Assembly: GCF_045223415.1 (NCBI RefSeq)
Contig: NZ_JBEQZJ010000016.1
Span: forward strand, 1 to 64,000
Origin: Hoskinsella mucinilytica
GTDB taxonomy: Bacteria > Bacillota_I > Bacilli_A > Erysipelotrichales > Erysipelotrichaceae
Direction: 5' to 3'
DNA length: 64,000 nucleotides
Shown one piece after another: positions 24,247 through 33,393 of the stretch (position 1 is its first letter; the number at the start of each line of letters is the position of its first letter). The translations under genes were made by a program, and so were the position numbers. The notes beneath the pieces are model-generated. The model saw only the letters and a program-made list of their open reading frames with translations, ran no database searches and was not told the origin of the DNA.

Positions 24247-24900
24247 ATGAAGTATACCTTTACAGAAGCTTTACTTCAACAAGGCACACGTTATTTTATC
24301 AAAGTGCCTTTTCCTATGAGCAAAGAGCGTGGAAGCACAGGTTTTATTATGGCGAAGATTACCATAGAAAACCAAAGCTTTGAATGTAAGCTCATTCCCA
24401 AAGGAAAGGGAATGTATGTAATTCCCGTACCAAAGAAGATCAAAGAAACATTACACAATGAATATGAATCGATATCACTTGAAGTGATAGAACATTTGAC
24501 CCGTATCAATTCAAAAGATCCTTATACCAAAGAACATCCCATAGCCAATATTGATCCTATCAAAAGACTTACTTATTCCAAACCGGGCTATTGCGGTCAA
24601 CTTTGTTTGGCAATGTTAACGGGAAAAAGTGTAGAAGACATCATTTCTATCACACAGGCCAAAGCATGGCAATGCTCCATGTCTAAAGTAATGGAAACAT
24701 TGGATCATTTTGGTATTCCACACGATGAGAAAATGACCTATACCAAAGGAAAACAAGTAGAACTACCAAATCGTTGTATCGTTAATGTGAGGGCGCAACC
24801 AAAAAATCATCTCGTATTATATGATAAAGGAATCTTTTATGATACGATCAATGTAAGCTTTGATGACATCATAGGCTATCTGGGAATCCATGTATCGTGA
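24247..24900 (+). CDS. DUF1905-like domain fused to a C39-like cysteine domain
   Basis: 217 residues, cytosolic. Residues about 3-85 resemble DUF1905 (small barrel with IENQSFECKLIPKGKGMYVIPVPKK). Residues about 105-217 look like a bacteriocin-peptidase (C39)-type papain fold: Cys in GYCGQLCLAMLTGKS and His in NHLVLYDKGIFYD, with the spacing of such enzymes. No signal peptide, so not a normal exported peptidase. It is inserted between ylmH and divIVA, 17 bp after ylmH, with GGGAGATGAAGAG upstream of the ATG. Function unknown. Confidence 0.6.
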   Translation: MKYTFTEALLQQGTRYFIKVPFPMSKERGSTGFIMAKITIENQSFECKLIPKGKGMYVIPVPKKIKETLHNEYESISLEVIEHLTRINSKDPYTKEHPIANIDPIKRLTYSKPGYCGQLCLAMLTGKSVEDIISITQAKAWQCSMSKVMETLDHFGIPHDEKMTYTKGKQVELPNRCIVNVRAQPKNHLVLYDKGIFYDTINVSFDDIIGYLGIHVS

Positions 24901-24941
24901 CAAGATTTCGCAAATACATACGATAACTTGAAAAAAGCCCC

Positions 24942-24970
24942 TTGAACACTGAACTTATTTGTGACATAAT
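24942..24970 (+). promoter_or_regulatory. Promoter of divIVA
   Basis: TTGAAC (24942-24947), 17 bp, CATAAT (24965-24970), 68 bp ahead of the divIVA start. Confidence 0.55.
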
Positions 24971-25037
24971 AATAATGCTATTTCCATGTGCAAGATAGAA
25001 ACTACTTGTATGAGAGCTAGAGATGAAAGGTGATGTT

Positions 25038-25502
25038 ATGGACAAACAATCATTTGATACAATGAAAAATGGATATAATCGTTACCAGGTCGATGGCTAT
25101 ATTTCACAGCTATGCGCTGAATGTGAAGAACTGAAACAAAAACATCAGGCTTTGAACAATCAGATCATGATGCTGGAAGAAGCGCTTGCACAAAAAAACG
25201 AGGAATACAAAACGGTCGTTGAAAATTTGGCAGTGAAAGAGAAAGCCGCTGGAGAAATGGCAAGGATTGCGATGAAAGAAGCGAATATGATCGTGGAAAC
25301 CGCACAAAAAAATGCCGATACCATCGTGAAAGAATCATTGATGATGGCCAGAGGAATTTTGCTTGATATTGCCAGACTTGGAAATGAAGCAAATGAAATA
25401 AAGGGCAGTATGAAAGAAGAGCTGAAACAGCTTGAGCTTGCTCTTGATGAATTTGAAACACCGCAGATTCCGGATATGGATCTATTAAAAAAAGAATTGT
25501 AA
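25038..25502 (+). CDS. divIVA: DivIVA-family cell division/polarity protein
   Basis: Coiled-coil scaffold that marks curved membranes at division sites. The N-terminal lipid-binding domain (QSFDTMKNGYNRYQVDGYIS) has the family YxxxxVDxY pattern, followed by continuous heptad-rich helix (residues about 30-140). 154 residues. ATG 25038 follows AAAGGTGAT; an upstream in-frame ATG at 25023 precedes the ribosome binding site. Position between the ylm cluster and ileS is the classic Firmicute arrangement. Confidence 0.9.
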   Translation: MDKQSFDTMKNGYNRYQVDGYISQLCAECEELKQKHQALNNQIMMLEEALAQKNEEYKTVVENLAVKEKAAGEMARIAMKEANMIVETAQKNADTIVKESLMMARGILLDIARLGNEANEIKGSMKEELKQLELALDEFETPQIPDMDLLKKEL

Positions 25503-25513
25503 ATGCGCTAAAA

Positions 25514-25733
25514 CAGAAAAGACACGTTTCATGTTGGAAACAAATAGAGAGCAGGTGGTTGGTGAAAACCTGTTGTTAAAAAGATGAAATATCACTTTTC
25601 GATGCAGATTCCTTGAATGAAGTAGGGGAATACGGACACACACCCGTTATGTGTGAGAGGGCATATCTGATGATATGAACTAAGGTGGTACCGCGTGAAC
25701 ACGTCCTTAGATAAGGGCGTTTTTTTATTTGAA
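25514..25733 (+). promoter_or_regulatory. T-box leader controlling ileS
   Basis: The T-box core GGTGGTACCGCG is at 25684-25695. A terminator hairpin, ACGTCCTT / AAGGGCGT followed by seven T (25701-25732), competes with the antiterminator. ATC at 25591-25593 in a bulge-like context is the likely specifier codon for tRNA-Ile. Uncharged tRNA-Ile would switch transcription on. Confidence 0.92.
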
Positions 25734-25747
25734 GGAGGATATGTAAT

Positions 25748-28477
25748 ATGGAATACAAAGATACGCTGTTAATGCCAAATACAAAATTTGAAATGCGTGG
25801 AAAACTTCCAAGCAAAGAACCAAACTTTCAGCAACGCTGGAAAGAACAAAACATCTATGAAAAAATGTTAGAAAAACGTGAGGGTTGTGAAGCTTTTGTA
25901 CTACACGATGGGCCTCCTTATGCCAATGGAGATATCCATTTAGGACATGCTTTAAATAAGATCTTAAAAGATGTTATCGTTCGTAATCGCTTTATGGCAG
26001 GTTATAAAGTACCTTATATCCCAGGATGGGATACGCATGGGTTACCAATTGAAACGGCAATCCAAAAGCTTGGGTATAACCGTAAAGAAATGGAACTTTC
26101 TGATTTTAGAAAGCTTTGTTACAACTATGCCTTAGAACAAGTAGAAAAACAGAAAAAAGGCTTTTTATCTCTTGGTGTCGTAGGTGACTATGATCATCCA
26201 TATATCACTTTGACCAAAGATTTTGAAGCACATCAAATTGATATCTTCGGAAAAATGGCAATGGATGGTTTGATCTATAAGGGATTAAAACCGGTATATT
26301 GGAGTCCATCCAGTGAAACAGCATTGGCTGAAGCAGAAATCGAATATAAAGACATTAAAAGTCCTACCATCTTTGTGAAATTCCCTGTAAAAGATGGAAA
26401 AGGCGTATTAGATAACGATACCAGTTTTGTGATTTGGACAACAACACCTTGGACCATTCCAGCAAACTTGGCAATCTGTTTGAATAAAGATTACACCTAT
26501 GCACTAGTCAACAGTGAAAAAGGGAAACTTATCATATTACAAGAACTTGTGGATGATCTATTCGAAAAATTTGGATTAACACAGAAAGAAATCATCAAGA
26601 CCTTTAAGGGAGAAGAGTTGGAAATGATCACTTGTCAGCATCCTTTGTATGATCGTGAATCCCTTGTGATCTTAGGAGACCATGTAACTGCTGATGCAGG
26701 TACCGGATGTGTACATACAGCACCGGGCTTTGGTGCAGATGACTTCTTCGTAGGTCAAAAGTATGGACTACCTGCTTATTGTAATGTCGATGAACATGGA
26801 TGCATGATGGAAGATTGCGGAGAATGGCTTGCAGGACAATACGTTGATGATGCCAATAAGACCGTTACACAAAAGTTAGATGAATTGGGTGTCTTATTAA
26901 AACTGGAATTCATTACTCACTCTTATCCACATGATTGGAGAACCAAGAAACCTATCATCTTCAGAGCAACTACGCAATGGTTTGCTTCTATCGATAAGAT
27001 TCGTGAAAAATTATTAAATGAAATCGATCGTGTTGACTGGATTCCAAAATGGGGTCAACAACGTATGCATAACATGATTGCGGATCGTGGTGATTGGTGT
27101 ATTTCTCGTCAACGTGCATGGGGCGTACCAATTCCGATCTTCTATGCAGAGGATGATACGCCGATCATGGATCAAAAAGTATTTGATCATGTCGCTCAAC
27201 TATTCAAAGAATTCGGATCTAATATTTGGTTTGAAAAAGAAGCAAAAGAGCTTTTACCGCAAGGCTATACTCACCCAGGATCACCAAATGGAATCTTCCG
27301 TAAAGAAACAGATACCATGGATGTATGGTTTGATTCAGGAAGTTCTCATACTGGCGCAATGATCGAACGTGGATTAGGCTATCCTGCAGACTTATACTTT
27401 GAAGGTAGTGACCAATATCGTGGATGGTTTAACTCTTCTTTGATCATCGGAACAGCAGTTCATGGTCAATCACCTTATAAACAAGTATTAAGTCATGGCT
27501 TTGTTATGGATGGCAAAGGCGTAAAAATGAGTAAATCACAATGGAATGCGGTTGCTCCAGGAGAAATCACAAAGAAATATGGTGCTGATATCCTACGTTT
27601 ATGGGCAACCAGTGTAGATTATCAAGCAGATTGCTCTATGTCAGATGAAATCTTAAAACAAATTTCCGAACAATACCGTAAGGTACGTAATACCTTTAGA
27701 TTTATGTTAGCAAACATCAATCCTGAAACCGACTTCACCAAAGAAGATTTGGTAGATGTAAAAGACCTACCAGCTCTTGATCAGTATATTCTGATTTTAT
27801 TGAATGAAGCAAATACCAAAGCAATCAAAGCTTATCAGGAATATCGTTTCGCAGATATCACTGGTATGTTAACGAATTTAATGACCAATGAATTATCCGC
27901 ATATTTCATGGACTACACAAAAGATATCTTATATATCGAAAAGAAAGATGCATTAAGAAGAAGACAAGTACAAACAGTACTTTACCATGCGATGGACTTC
28001 CTATTACGTTTATGGGCACCGATCCTTGTTCATACTTGTGAAGAAGTTAATGACTTCTTCCATGCAGAAGAAGAAAGCATCCATTTAGGAAGCTTCAAAG
28101 AAAACTTGGAAATCGAAAACGCAGAACAAATCAAAACCGATGTTGCTCGTTTAATGCTGATTCGCCAAGATATCTTCAAAGCACTAGAAACCGCTCGTAG
28201 CGAAAAAGTAATCGGTAAATCATTAGAAGCACACGTCATTGTCAATGTTTCTGATGAAGATCGTAAACTGATCGAAACTTATTGCGCTAACCAATTCAAA
28301 CAATGGTTAATTGTATCAAAAGTAAGCTTCTCTATAGATGAATTGACTGCCTATGAAGTATGTCAGGTAGCCGTAGAAAAATGCATCGGTAAGGTTTGTC
28401 CTAGATGCTGGAACATTACAGAATCCGATAGAGAAGATGGCTTATGTGAACGTTGCCATGATGTTCTAGAAGGTTAA
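25748..28477 (+). CDS. ileS: Isoleucyl-tRNA synthetase
   Basis: Class-I aminoacyl-tRNA synthetase of 909 residues. HIGH motif variant HLGH (in ANGDIHLGHALNK), KMSKS motif (GVKMSKSQWN), editing-domain stretch TTTPWTIPANLA, and C-terminal zinc finger CPRCWN...CERC are all present. A strong GGAGG ribosome binding site precedes ATG 25748. Controlled by the T-box leader just upstream. Confidence 0.98.
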   Translation: MEYKDTLLMPNTKFEMRGKLPSKEPNFQQRWKEQNIYEKMLEKREGCEAFVLHDGPPYANGDIHLGHALNKILKDVIVRNRFMAGYKVPYIPGWDTHGLPIETAIQKLGYNRKEMELSDFRKLCYNYALEQVEKQKKGFLSLGVVGDYDHPYITLTKDFEAHQIDIFGKMAMDGLIYKGLKPVYWSPSSETALAEAEIEYKDIKSPTIFVKFPVKDGKGVLDNDTSFVIWTTTPWTIPANLAICLNKDYTYALVNSEKGKLIILQELVDDLFEKFGLTQKEIIKTFKGEELEMITCQHPLYDRESLVILGDHVTADAGTGCVHTAPGFGADDFFVGQKYGLPAYCNVDEHGCMMEDCGEWLAGQYVDDANKTVTQKLDELGVLLKLEFITHSYPHDWRTKKPIIFRATTQWFASIDKIREKLLNEIDRVDWIPKWGQQRMHNMIADRGDWCISRQRAWGVPIPIFYAEDDTPIMDQKVFDHVAQLFKEFGSNIWFEKEAKELLPQGYTHPGSPNGIFRKETDTMDVWFDSGSSHTGAMIERGLGYPADLYFEGSDQYRGWFNSSLIIGTAVHGQSPYKQVLSHGFVMDGKGVKMSKSQWNAVAPGEITKKYGADILRLWATSVDYQADCSMSDEILKQISEQYRKVRNTFRFMLANINPETDFTKEDLVDVKDLPALDQYILILLNEANTKAIKAYQEYRFADITGMLTNLMTNELSAYFMDYTKDILYIEKKDALRRRQVQTVLYHAMDFLLRLWAPILVHTCEEVNDFFHAEEESIHLGSFKENLEIENAEQIKTDVARLMLIRQDIFKALETARSEKVIGKSLEAHVIVNVSDEDRKLIETYCANQFKQWLIVSKVSFSIDELTAYEVCQVAVEKCIGKVCPRCWNITESDREDGLCERCHDVLEG

Positions 28478-28490
28478 TATGATCAATGAA

Positions 28491-28519
28491 GGCATATCAA
28501 ATCGATATGTCTTTTTATT
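28491..28519 (+). terminator. Terminator of ileS
   Basis: GGCATATC (28491-28498) pairs with GATATGTC (28504-28511), one G-U, followed by TTTTTATT. Confidence 0.8.
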
Positions 28520-28580
28520 AGGTAATCTTCCCTAAACGATTATGATAAAATGATTTCATGATACTGATAAGGAGATTGTT

Positions 28581-29816
28581 ATGAAATCAGCCAATCAACA
28601 AGGCAAAGTAATGCAAAAGAAACAAGAATGGAATTATCAACTAATTGATGTTATGAAATATCTGGCAGCCATCATGGTGATCTGTGTACATTGTAACCAA
28701 CTGTTCCCACAAGATTATCTTAACTTTTTCATAAAAAATATCCTTTGTAGAATAGCCGTTCCATTCTTTTTTATAAGTAGTGCTTATTTCGTTCGAAAGG
28801 GCAGTAAGACAAATGATAATTATGTAAAGACTTATCTAAAAAACTTGATAATATCTTATTGCTTTTGGAGCATAATATTTATTCCAATCGGTCTAGATTG
28901 GATTCATCAAAACTTAGATTTATCAGGATATTTATTGCCATTTGCCTTATTATATGGATTGGTGCATATAGGAACCTATTATCATTTATGGTATGTTCCC
29001 GCAATGATACTTGCTATATTTTTCGTTCATAAATTATTGAAACGATATTCCTATAAAGCTCTATTTACGCTTTCCATAGCCTTATTCCTATTTGGAAGCA
29101 TGGAATCCTATTACGGGTTATTACCCCCAGGATGGTTCAAAGATTTTTTTGATATCTTGATAAAAGTGATTTTCACTACAAGAAGTGGGATATTTTATGG
29201 TATCATCTTTACATTGATCGGCTTTTTCCTATACGATCATCAAGATAACATCATATCTTTATCTAAATACTTATCTATCTTAACTTTACTATCTTTCATC
29301 TTATTGATCATAGAAGGCACCTTCCTCTATGGTATCGAAAGACTGGATATGAATTTTATGATCATGTTGATACCTTTCAGTTTTTTCTTTTTTCAATGGA
29401 TCTTAGTATGTCCGATAACATTTAAGTTCCATACAAAGAAACTGCGAGAGTTATCAAAATATTATTATTTCATTCATCCGGTTTGTATTGTTATCGTTGA
29501 GGAAATAGGTCAGGGCTTAGGATTACCACTCTTATCATCTGGCATCATAAGTTTGCTGTTGATTATATTACTCACACAGATGGTAAGCTCTTTGATCATA
29601 AAGACCAAACATCCTCTAAACAAACCGTTTGTATTATTGTCACCGTTATTAGGTATGCTAGTAACCATGTTATTAGCAAGCATATTCTTTAGCTTTAAAC
29701 TAGATGAAATCATGATAAAATTTGAATTGGTACCATGTCTATGGTTTTACTCTAGCTTTTTGATTTATGGTATCTTATCAAGAATTAGGATTGACAAGAA
29801 ACCCATCATGCAATAA
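28581..29816 (+). CDS. Membrane acyltransferase, acyltransferase-3 family
   Basis: Integral membrane protein of 411 residues with about ten hydrophobic segments. The start resembles OafA/WecH-type acyltransferases: YQLIDVMKYLAAIMVICVH (family arginine/histidine region, with His in VICVHCNQ) and PFFFISSAYFVRKG. Such enzymes O-acetylate cell-surface polysaccharides or lipids; the substrate here is unknown. Good ribosome binding site AAGGAGATTG. The gene is more AT-rich than ileS and is not part of the usual ileS neighbourhood, so it may have been gained. A TATGAT at about 28542 could be its -10. Confidence 0.8.
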   Translation: MKSANQQGKVMQKKQEWNYQLIDVMKYLAAIMVICVHCNQLFPQDYLNFFIKNILCRIAVPFFFISSAYFVRKGSKTNDNYVKTYLKNLIISYCFWSIIFIPIGLDWIHQNLDLSGYLLPFALLYGLVHIGTYYHLWYVPAMILAIFFVHKLLKRYSYKALFTLSIALFLFGSMESYYGLLPPGWFKDFFDILIKVIFTTRSGIFYGIIFTLIGFFLYDHQDNIISLSKYLSILTLLSFILLIIEGTFLYGIERLDMNFMIMLIPFSFFFFQWILVCPITFKFHTKKLRELSKYYYFIHPVCIVIVEEIGQGLGLPLLSSGIISLLLIILLTQMVSSLIIKTKHPLNKPFVLLSPLLGMLVTMLLASIFFSFKLDEIMIKFELVPCLWFYSSFLIYGILSRIRIDKKPIMQ

Positions 29817-29847
29817 GATAAAACAAGTAAAAGAATAGAGGTATGTT

Positions 29848-30573
29848 ATGGAAATCACATCACTAACCAACGCTAAGGTAAAGCAATGGGCAAAATATAA
29901 AGAAAAGAAACATAGAGATAAAGATGAATGCTTTCTAATTGAAGGAGAACATTTGATCGAAGAAGCACATCATGCCGGTTTGATCGATTGTATCATGATC
30001 GAACAAGGAAAAACTTCAATGTATCCTCAATATGAAACCTATGAGGTCACAAAAGAAATCTTGAAAAAACTAAGTGACAGCGTCTCAGGTTCTGATATCA
30101 TGGCACTATGTCATCGAAACCAACAACCACTTCCGACTTATCAAAAAGTTGTCGTATTGGATGATGTACAAGATCCCGGTAATTTAGGAACTATCATTCG
30201 TACTGCATATTCCTTTGGCTTTGATGCTGTACTTTTAAGCAATCATTGTGTAGATGCATATAATGAAAAGGTGATTCGCTCCACACAAGGAGCCATCTTT
30301 CATATCCCTGTCATTCGAGGCGATATCATGACTCAGCTTCAACAGCTAAAAGATCAAAACATCACAATCTATGCAACTTCGCTCCATGAAGCAACCTCAC
30401 TATCAAACACAAAAATTCAAAAACCATGTGCATTGGTATTCGGTAATGAGGGAAGTGGTGTATCACAAGAAGTGCTAAGCTTCAGTGATGAACGTGTCTA
30501 TATTGAAATGGAAACTTTTGAGTCATTGAATGTAGCAGTTGCAGCCGGTATTTGTATGTATGCATTTCGTTAA
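29848..30573 (+). CDS. SpoU/TrmH-family RNA 2'-O-methyltransferase
   Basis: SAM-dependent 2'-O-ribose methyltransferase with a trefoil-knot (SPOUT) fold. Motif 1 DPGNLGTIIRTA, motif 2 ALVFGNEGSGVS and motif 3 ESLNVAVAAGICMYAF are all present. The N-terminal domain (VKQWAKYKEKKHRD, FLIEGEHLIEEA) is the substrate-binding part seen in RlmB/TsnR-like rRNA enzymes. 241 residues. Exact target nucleotide cannot be told from sequence. Confidence 0.92.
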   Translation: MEITSLTNAKVKQWAKYKEKKHRDKDECFLIEGEHLIEEAHHAGLIDCIMIEQGKTSMYPQYETYEVTKEILKKLSDSVSGSDIMALCHRNQQPLPTYQKVVVLDDVQDPGNLGTIIRTAYSFGFDAVLLSNHCVDAYNEKVIRSTQGAIFHIPVIRGDIMTQLQQLKDQNITIYATSLHEATSLSNTKIQKPCALVFGNEGSGVSQEVLSFSDERVYIEMETFESLNVAVAAGICMYAFR

Positions 30574-30594
30574 TTGAGTTAGATTTCCTTTTGT

Positions 30595-30611
30595 TGTGAA
30601 TTTGTTGTAAA
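30595..30611 (+). promoter_or_regulatory. WalR-like box upstream of the pilus operon
   Basis: TGTGAA (30595-30600) and TGTAAA (30606-30611) repeat in direct orientation with an 11-bp period, close to the WalR consensus TGTWAH-N5-TGTWAH. It is about 170 bp upstream of the pilin promoter, so regulation of the pilus is only possible, not shown. Confidence 0.3.
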
Positions 30612-30779
30612 ATACACATAATCCTATCTATTTACTAGGCTATTTGGATGATTTTACCAAGTGTTTAAAGGATTTATCTTATTTTGTCATAACTACATCA
30701 CAAATATAAAAAGTTAACTTGCAAAATTGAAATTCGTTACATTTTTATGATTATAATACTAGAATTGATATGACATATT

Positions 30780-30788
30780 TGTTATAAT
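30780..30788 (+). promoter_or_regulatory. Extended -10 promoter of the type IV pilus operon
   Basis: TGT-TATAAT (30780-30788) has the TGN extension of an extended -10; no good -35 is found at 17 bp. A second TATAAT lies at 30752-30757. The leader is about 60 nt. Confidence 0.5.
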
Positions 30789-30808
30789 ATGAATGTCAAT
30801 AAAAGATG

Positions 30809-30837
30809 TAGCGCTTACATTTGGGCTTGAGGCGCTA
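30809..30837 (+). other. Hairpin in the pilin mRNA leader
   Basis: TAGCGC (30809-30814) pairs with GCGCTA (30832-30837) across a 17-base loop. It is not followed by T residues, so it is more likely an mRNA-stabilising 5' structure than a terminator. It lies 21 bp before the pilin start and just upstream of AGAGGAGAG. Confidence 0.45.
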
Positions 30838-30857
30838 AAAAAGAGGAGAGACGAAAA

Positions 30858-31304
30858 ATGAAAAAGAATTTGAGAAAAAACAAAAAAGGATTTACACTTG
30901 TTGAGATCATCGTTGTTCTGTTGATCATCGGTATTCTATTAGCTATCACAATTCCTTCTATTATGGGATATGTAAACAAAGCTAAGGAAGCTAAATATGA
31001 AGCGCAGGCACGTTCTGGTTTCTTAGCTGCACAGACAATTACAGCAGCAAACGTTGCTAAAGGCGAGACAAATGACGCTAATTTAGCTGCAGCTATTACA
31101 AAAGCAAATGTAGCTACTGAATTAAATGAGACAGCTGGTAATGAAACAATTAGTGAAATCAACTGTACAGTATCCAATAAAAATTTAGAAAAATGTTCTA
31201 TTAAGGTAAAAGATTTTGCTGATAAATGGGTAAATTTCGAAGCAAATAAAGAAGCAGTAGTTGCTACTACCCCTACTGTACCAGCTCCAACACCAGCACC
31301 ATAA
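30858..31304 (+). CDS. Major type IV pilin (prepilin)
   Basis: Class-III signal: positively charged leader, then KKG|FTLVEIIVVLLIIGILLAI, the prepilin peptidase site with Glu at +5 and the hydrophobic N-terminal helix. 148 residues. The C-terminal globular part has two cysteines (NCTVSNKNLEKC) that can form a disulfide loop, and ends in a Pro/Thr-rich tail. First gene of the operon with the strongest ribosome binding site and a downstream attenuator, which fits the abundant subunit. Confidence 0.92.
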   Translation: MKKNLRKNKKGFTLVEIIVVLLIIGILLAITIPSIMGYVNKAKEAKYEAQARSGFLAAQTITAANVAKGETNDANLAAAITKANVATELNETAGNETISEINCTVSNKNLEKCSIKVKDFADKWVNFEANKEAVVATTPTVPAPTPAP

Positions 31305-31344
31305 CCAGAAAAAAGATTAAAATAAGTACAACAAAGTTCACAAT

Positions 31345-31374
31345 GCCTCTATTAATTTAGAGGCTTTCTAATTT
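31345..31374 (+). terminator. Partial terminator between pilin and the rest of the pilus operon
   Basis: GCCTCTA (31345-31351) and TAGAGGC (31358-31364) form a perfect stem, followed by a broken T tract (TTTCTAATTT). The weak tract should let some transcription continue, giving high pilin and low machinery levels. Confidence 0.65.
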
Positions 31375-31398
31375 AAACCAGAGAAAGGAGAGATATGA

Positions 31399-32166
31399 AT
31401 GGAACCTATTTTATTGATACTTTATATCTACTCCTTTTTCATTGGTATTGTAGTTGCTAGTTTTATCAATGTAGTGATTTATCGAGTGCCACTTGGATTA
31501 TCTGTCGCAAAGGGTAGAAGTTATTGTCCTGGATGTGGGCATACACTGGCATGGTATGATTTATTTCCTGTATTTTCTTACTTGTTTTTAAGAGGAAAGT
31601 GCAGATATTGTAAAGCTAAAATTCCTATGAGGGATACGGTCATAGAATTTGTTGGGGGACTTATAGGAATTTTATGTTTTCATCATTACCAATTTACATG
31701 GGATGTGTTACTTGTGTTTGTGATCATGATGATATTGGTCGCAATTACTATGATAGATTTTGATACGATGACGATACCAAATGGCTTGGTCATAGCATTG
31801 ATTGTGCCAACAATCGCAATGGAATTGATTCATCCGGAAATTAGCTTGTTAGAAAGGATCATTGGATTCTTTATCATAAGTTTACCGATGTATCTCTTGA
31901 TTATCGTGATACCTGATTGTTTCGGTGGTGGAGATGTGAAATTGATTGCTGTTGGTGGGTTTCTGTTAGGATGGAAATTGACCTTGGTTGCCGGGTTTAT
32001 CGCAATATTATTAGGTGGATGTTACGCTGTGTGGTTATTGTTGTCGAAAAAGTCAAAAAAAGGCGCACATATTGCGTTTGGTCCTTATTTATCCATAGGA
32101 ATTGTGGTATCATTATTGTATGGAAATTCATTGTTAAATGCTTACTTATCGCTATTCCAGTTATAA
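31399..32166 (+). CDS. pilD: Prepilin leader peptidase / N-methyltransferase
   Basis: Polytopic aspartic protease that cleaves and methylates prepilins. Two catalytic aspartates are visible: MIDFDTMTIPN and FGGGDVKL. The cytoplasmic four-cysteine zinc motif typical of the bifunctional form is present (CPGCG...CRYC). 255 residues with about seven hydrophobic segments. ATG 31399 follows AAAGGAGAG. All three prepilins in the operon are likely substrates. Confidence 0.95.
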   Translation: MEPILLILYIYSFFIGIVVASFINVVIYRVPLGLSVAKGRSYCPGCGHTLAWYDLFPVFSYLFLRGKCRYCKAKIPMRDTVIEFVGGLIGILCFHHYQFTWDVLLVFVIMMILVAITMIDFDTMTIPNGLVIALIVPTIAMELIHPEISLLERIIGFFIISLPMYLLIIVIPDCFGGGDVKLIAVGGFLLGWKLTLVAGFIAILLGGCYAVWLLLSKKSKKGAHIAFGPYLSIGIVVSLLYGNSLLNAYLSLFQL

Positions 32167-32184
32167 AACAGACGAGGTGAAATT

Positions 32185-33381
32185 ATGGCTAAGTTTCAAT
32201 ACACCGCTAAAGACATGAATGCGAAAACGATAAAAGGAAAAATAGAAGCAGATGACCAGCAAGCACTGGTCAATCTTTTGCGTGCAAAAGGTCAATATTT
32301 GATGAGCTATAAAGATATCAGTGAAAAAGAAAAGAATGATAAGAAATTAAATTTAAAACAGTTGTCTGAGTTTTCAAGACAGATTGGTACAATGTTAAAT
32401 AGTGGCGTAAGTTTGATACGTGCAATGTCTATTTTGGTTCAAAGAGAACAAAAACCTAAATTAAAAGCAATTTATAAAAATCTTTATGTAAAGCTACAAC
32501 AAGGTTATACTTTGTCAGTCGCAATGCAAGAGGAAGGAAAAGCATTTCCGGAATTGATGATCAACATGTATCGAAGTGGGGAAAGCAGTGGTCATATGGA
32601 TCAAGTTGCGATGACCATGGCAAAGCAATATGATAAGGATTTTAAAATTCAAAGTAAAGTGAAAAATGCAATGATCTATCCAATCATTTTGGTTGTTGCG
32701 ATGTTTGGTGGAGCTATCTTGATTTTCACCTTTATTATGCCTGAATTTGCAGGTGTATTTGGAGATGCACCTTTACCTTTGATTACACAGATCTTGATGA
32801 AAATCAGTGAAGTGATGACAGAGTATTGGTATTGGCTTTTTATAGGCGTTTTGATTATTATTGCAGTAATTGCAGGATTGTTAAAGATACCAGAGATACG
32901 TTTTCGATTTGATCGATTCAAATTAAAGGCACCTTTGTTTGGTAAACTACTTAGAATTATTTATACAGCACGATTTGCGAGAACGATGTGTTCTTTATAT
33001 ACCAGTGGTATTTCTATCATTAACGGTTTGATGATCGTGCGATCTACGATAGGCAATACGTATATCGAAAGTCAATTTGATGCGGTGATTACCTCAGTTA
33101 GAAATGGAGCTACCCTTTCACAAAGCGTGGCCTTGATTCAAGGCTTTGATTCTAAGCTGGCAAGCTCTATTTATATCGGAGAAGAAAGTGGTAAGTTAGA
33201 TGAAATGTTAACAACATTGGCAGATGATTTCGATTATGAATCAGCCATGGCATCAGAGCGAATGGTAACCATTCTAGAGCCTGTATTGATTATCATTATG
33301 GGTATAGCGGTTATGGCGGTTATGGCAGCAGTGTTGTTACCGGTAATAGGTTTATACAATGATCCAAGCTCATTGGGATGA
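32185..33381 (+). CDS. pilC: Type IV pilus inner-membrane platform protein PilC
   Basis: Type II secretion F-family platform protein that couples the cytosolic ATPases to the growing pilus. Two repeats of the F domain, beginning near LSEFSRQIGTMLNSGVSLI (about residue 57) and FARTMCSLYTSGISII (about 263), with three hydrophobic segments. 398 residues, normal length. Good ribosome binding site GAGGTGA. Confidence 0.95.
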   Translation: MAKFQYTAKDMNAKTIKGKIEADDQQALVNLLRAKGQYLMSYKDISEKEKNDKKLNLKQLSEFSRQIGTMLNSGVSLIRAMSILVQREQKPKLKAIYKNLYVKLQQGYTLSVAMQEEGKAFPELMINMYRSGESSGHMDQVAMTMAKQYDKDFKIQSKVKNAMIYPIILVVAMFGGAILIFTFIMPEFAGVFGDAPLPLITQILMKISEVMTEYWYWLFIGVLIIIAVIAGLLKIPEIRFRFDRFKLKAPLFGKLLRIIYTARFARTMCSLYTSGISIINGLMIVRSTIGNTYIESQFDAVITSVRNGATLSQSVALIQGFDSKLASSIYIGEESGKLDEMLTTLADDFDYESAMASERMVTILEPVLIIIMGIAVMAVMAAVLLPVIGLYNDPSSLG

Positions 33382-33393
33382 TAGGAGGACGTT

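Noticed and set aside
30789..30857. Cyclic-di-GMP riboswitch in the pilin leader
   Set aside because: The leader is only about 60 nt and holds one simple hairpin. The core sequence and two-helix layout of c-di-GMP-I or -II riboswitches are not seen.
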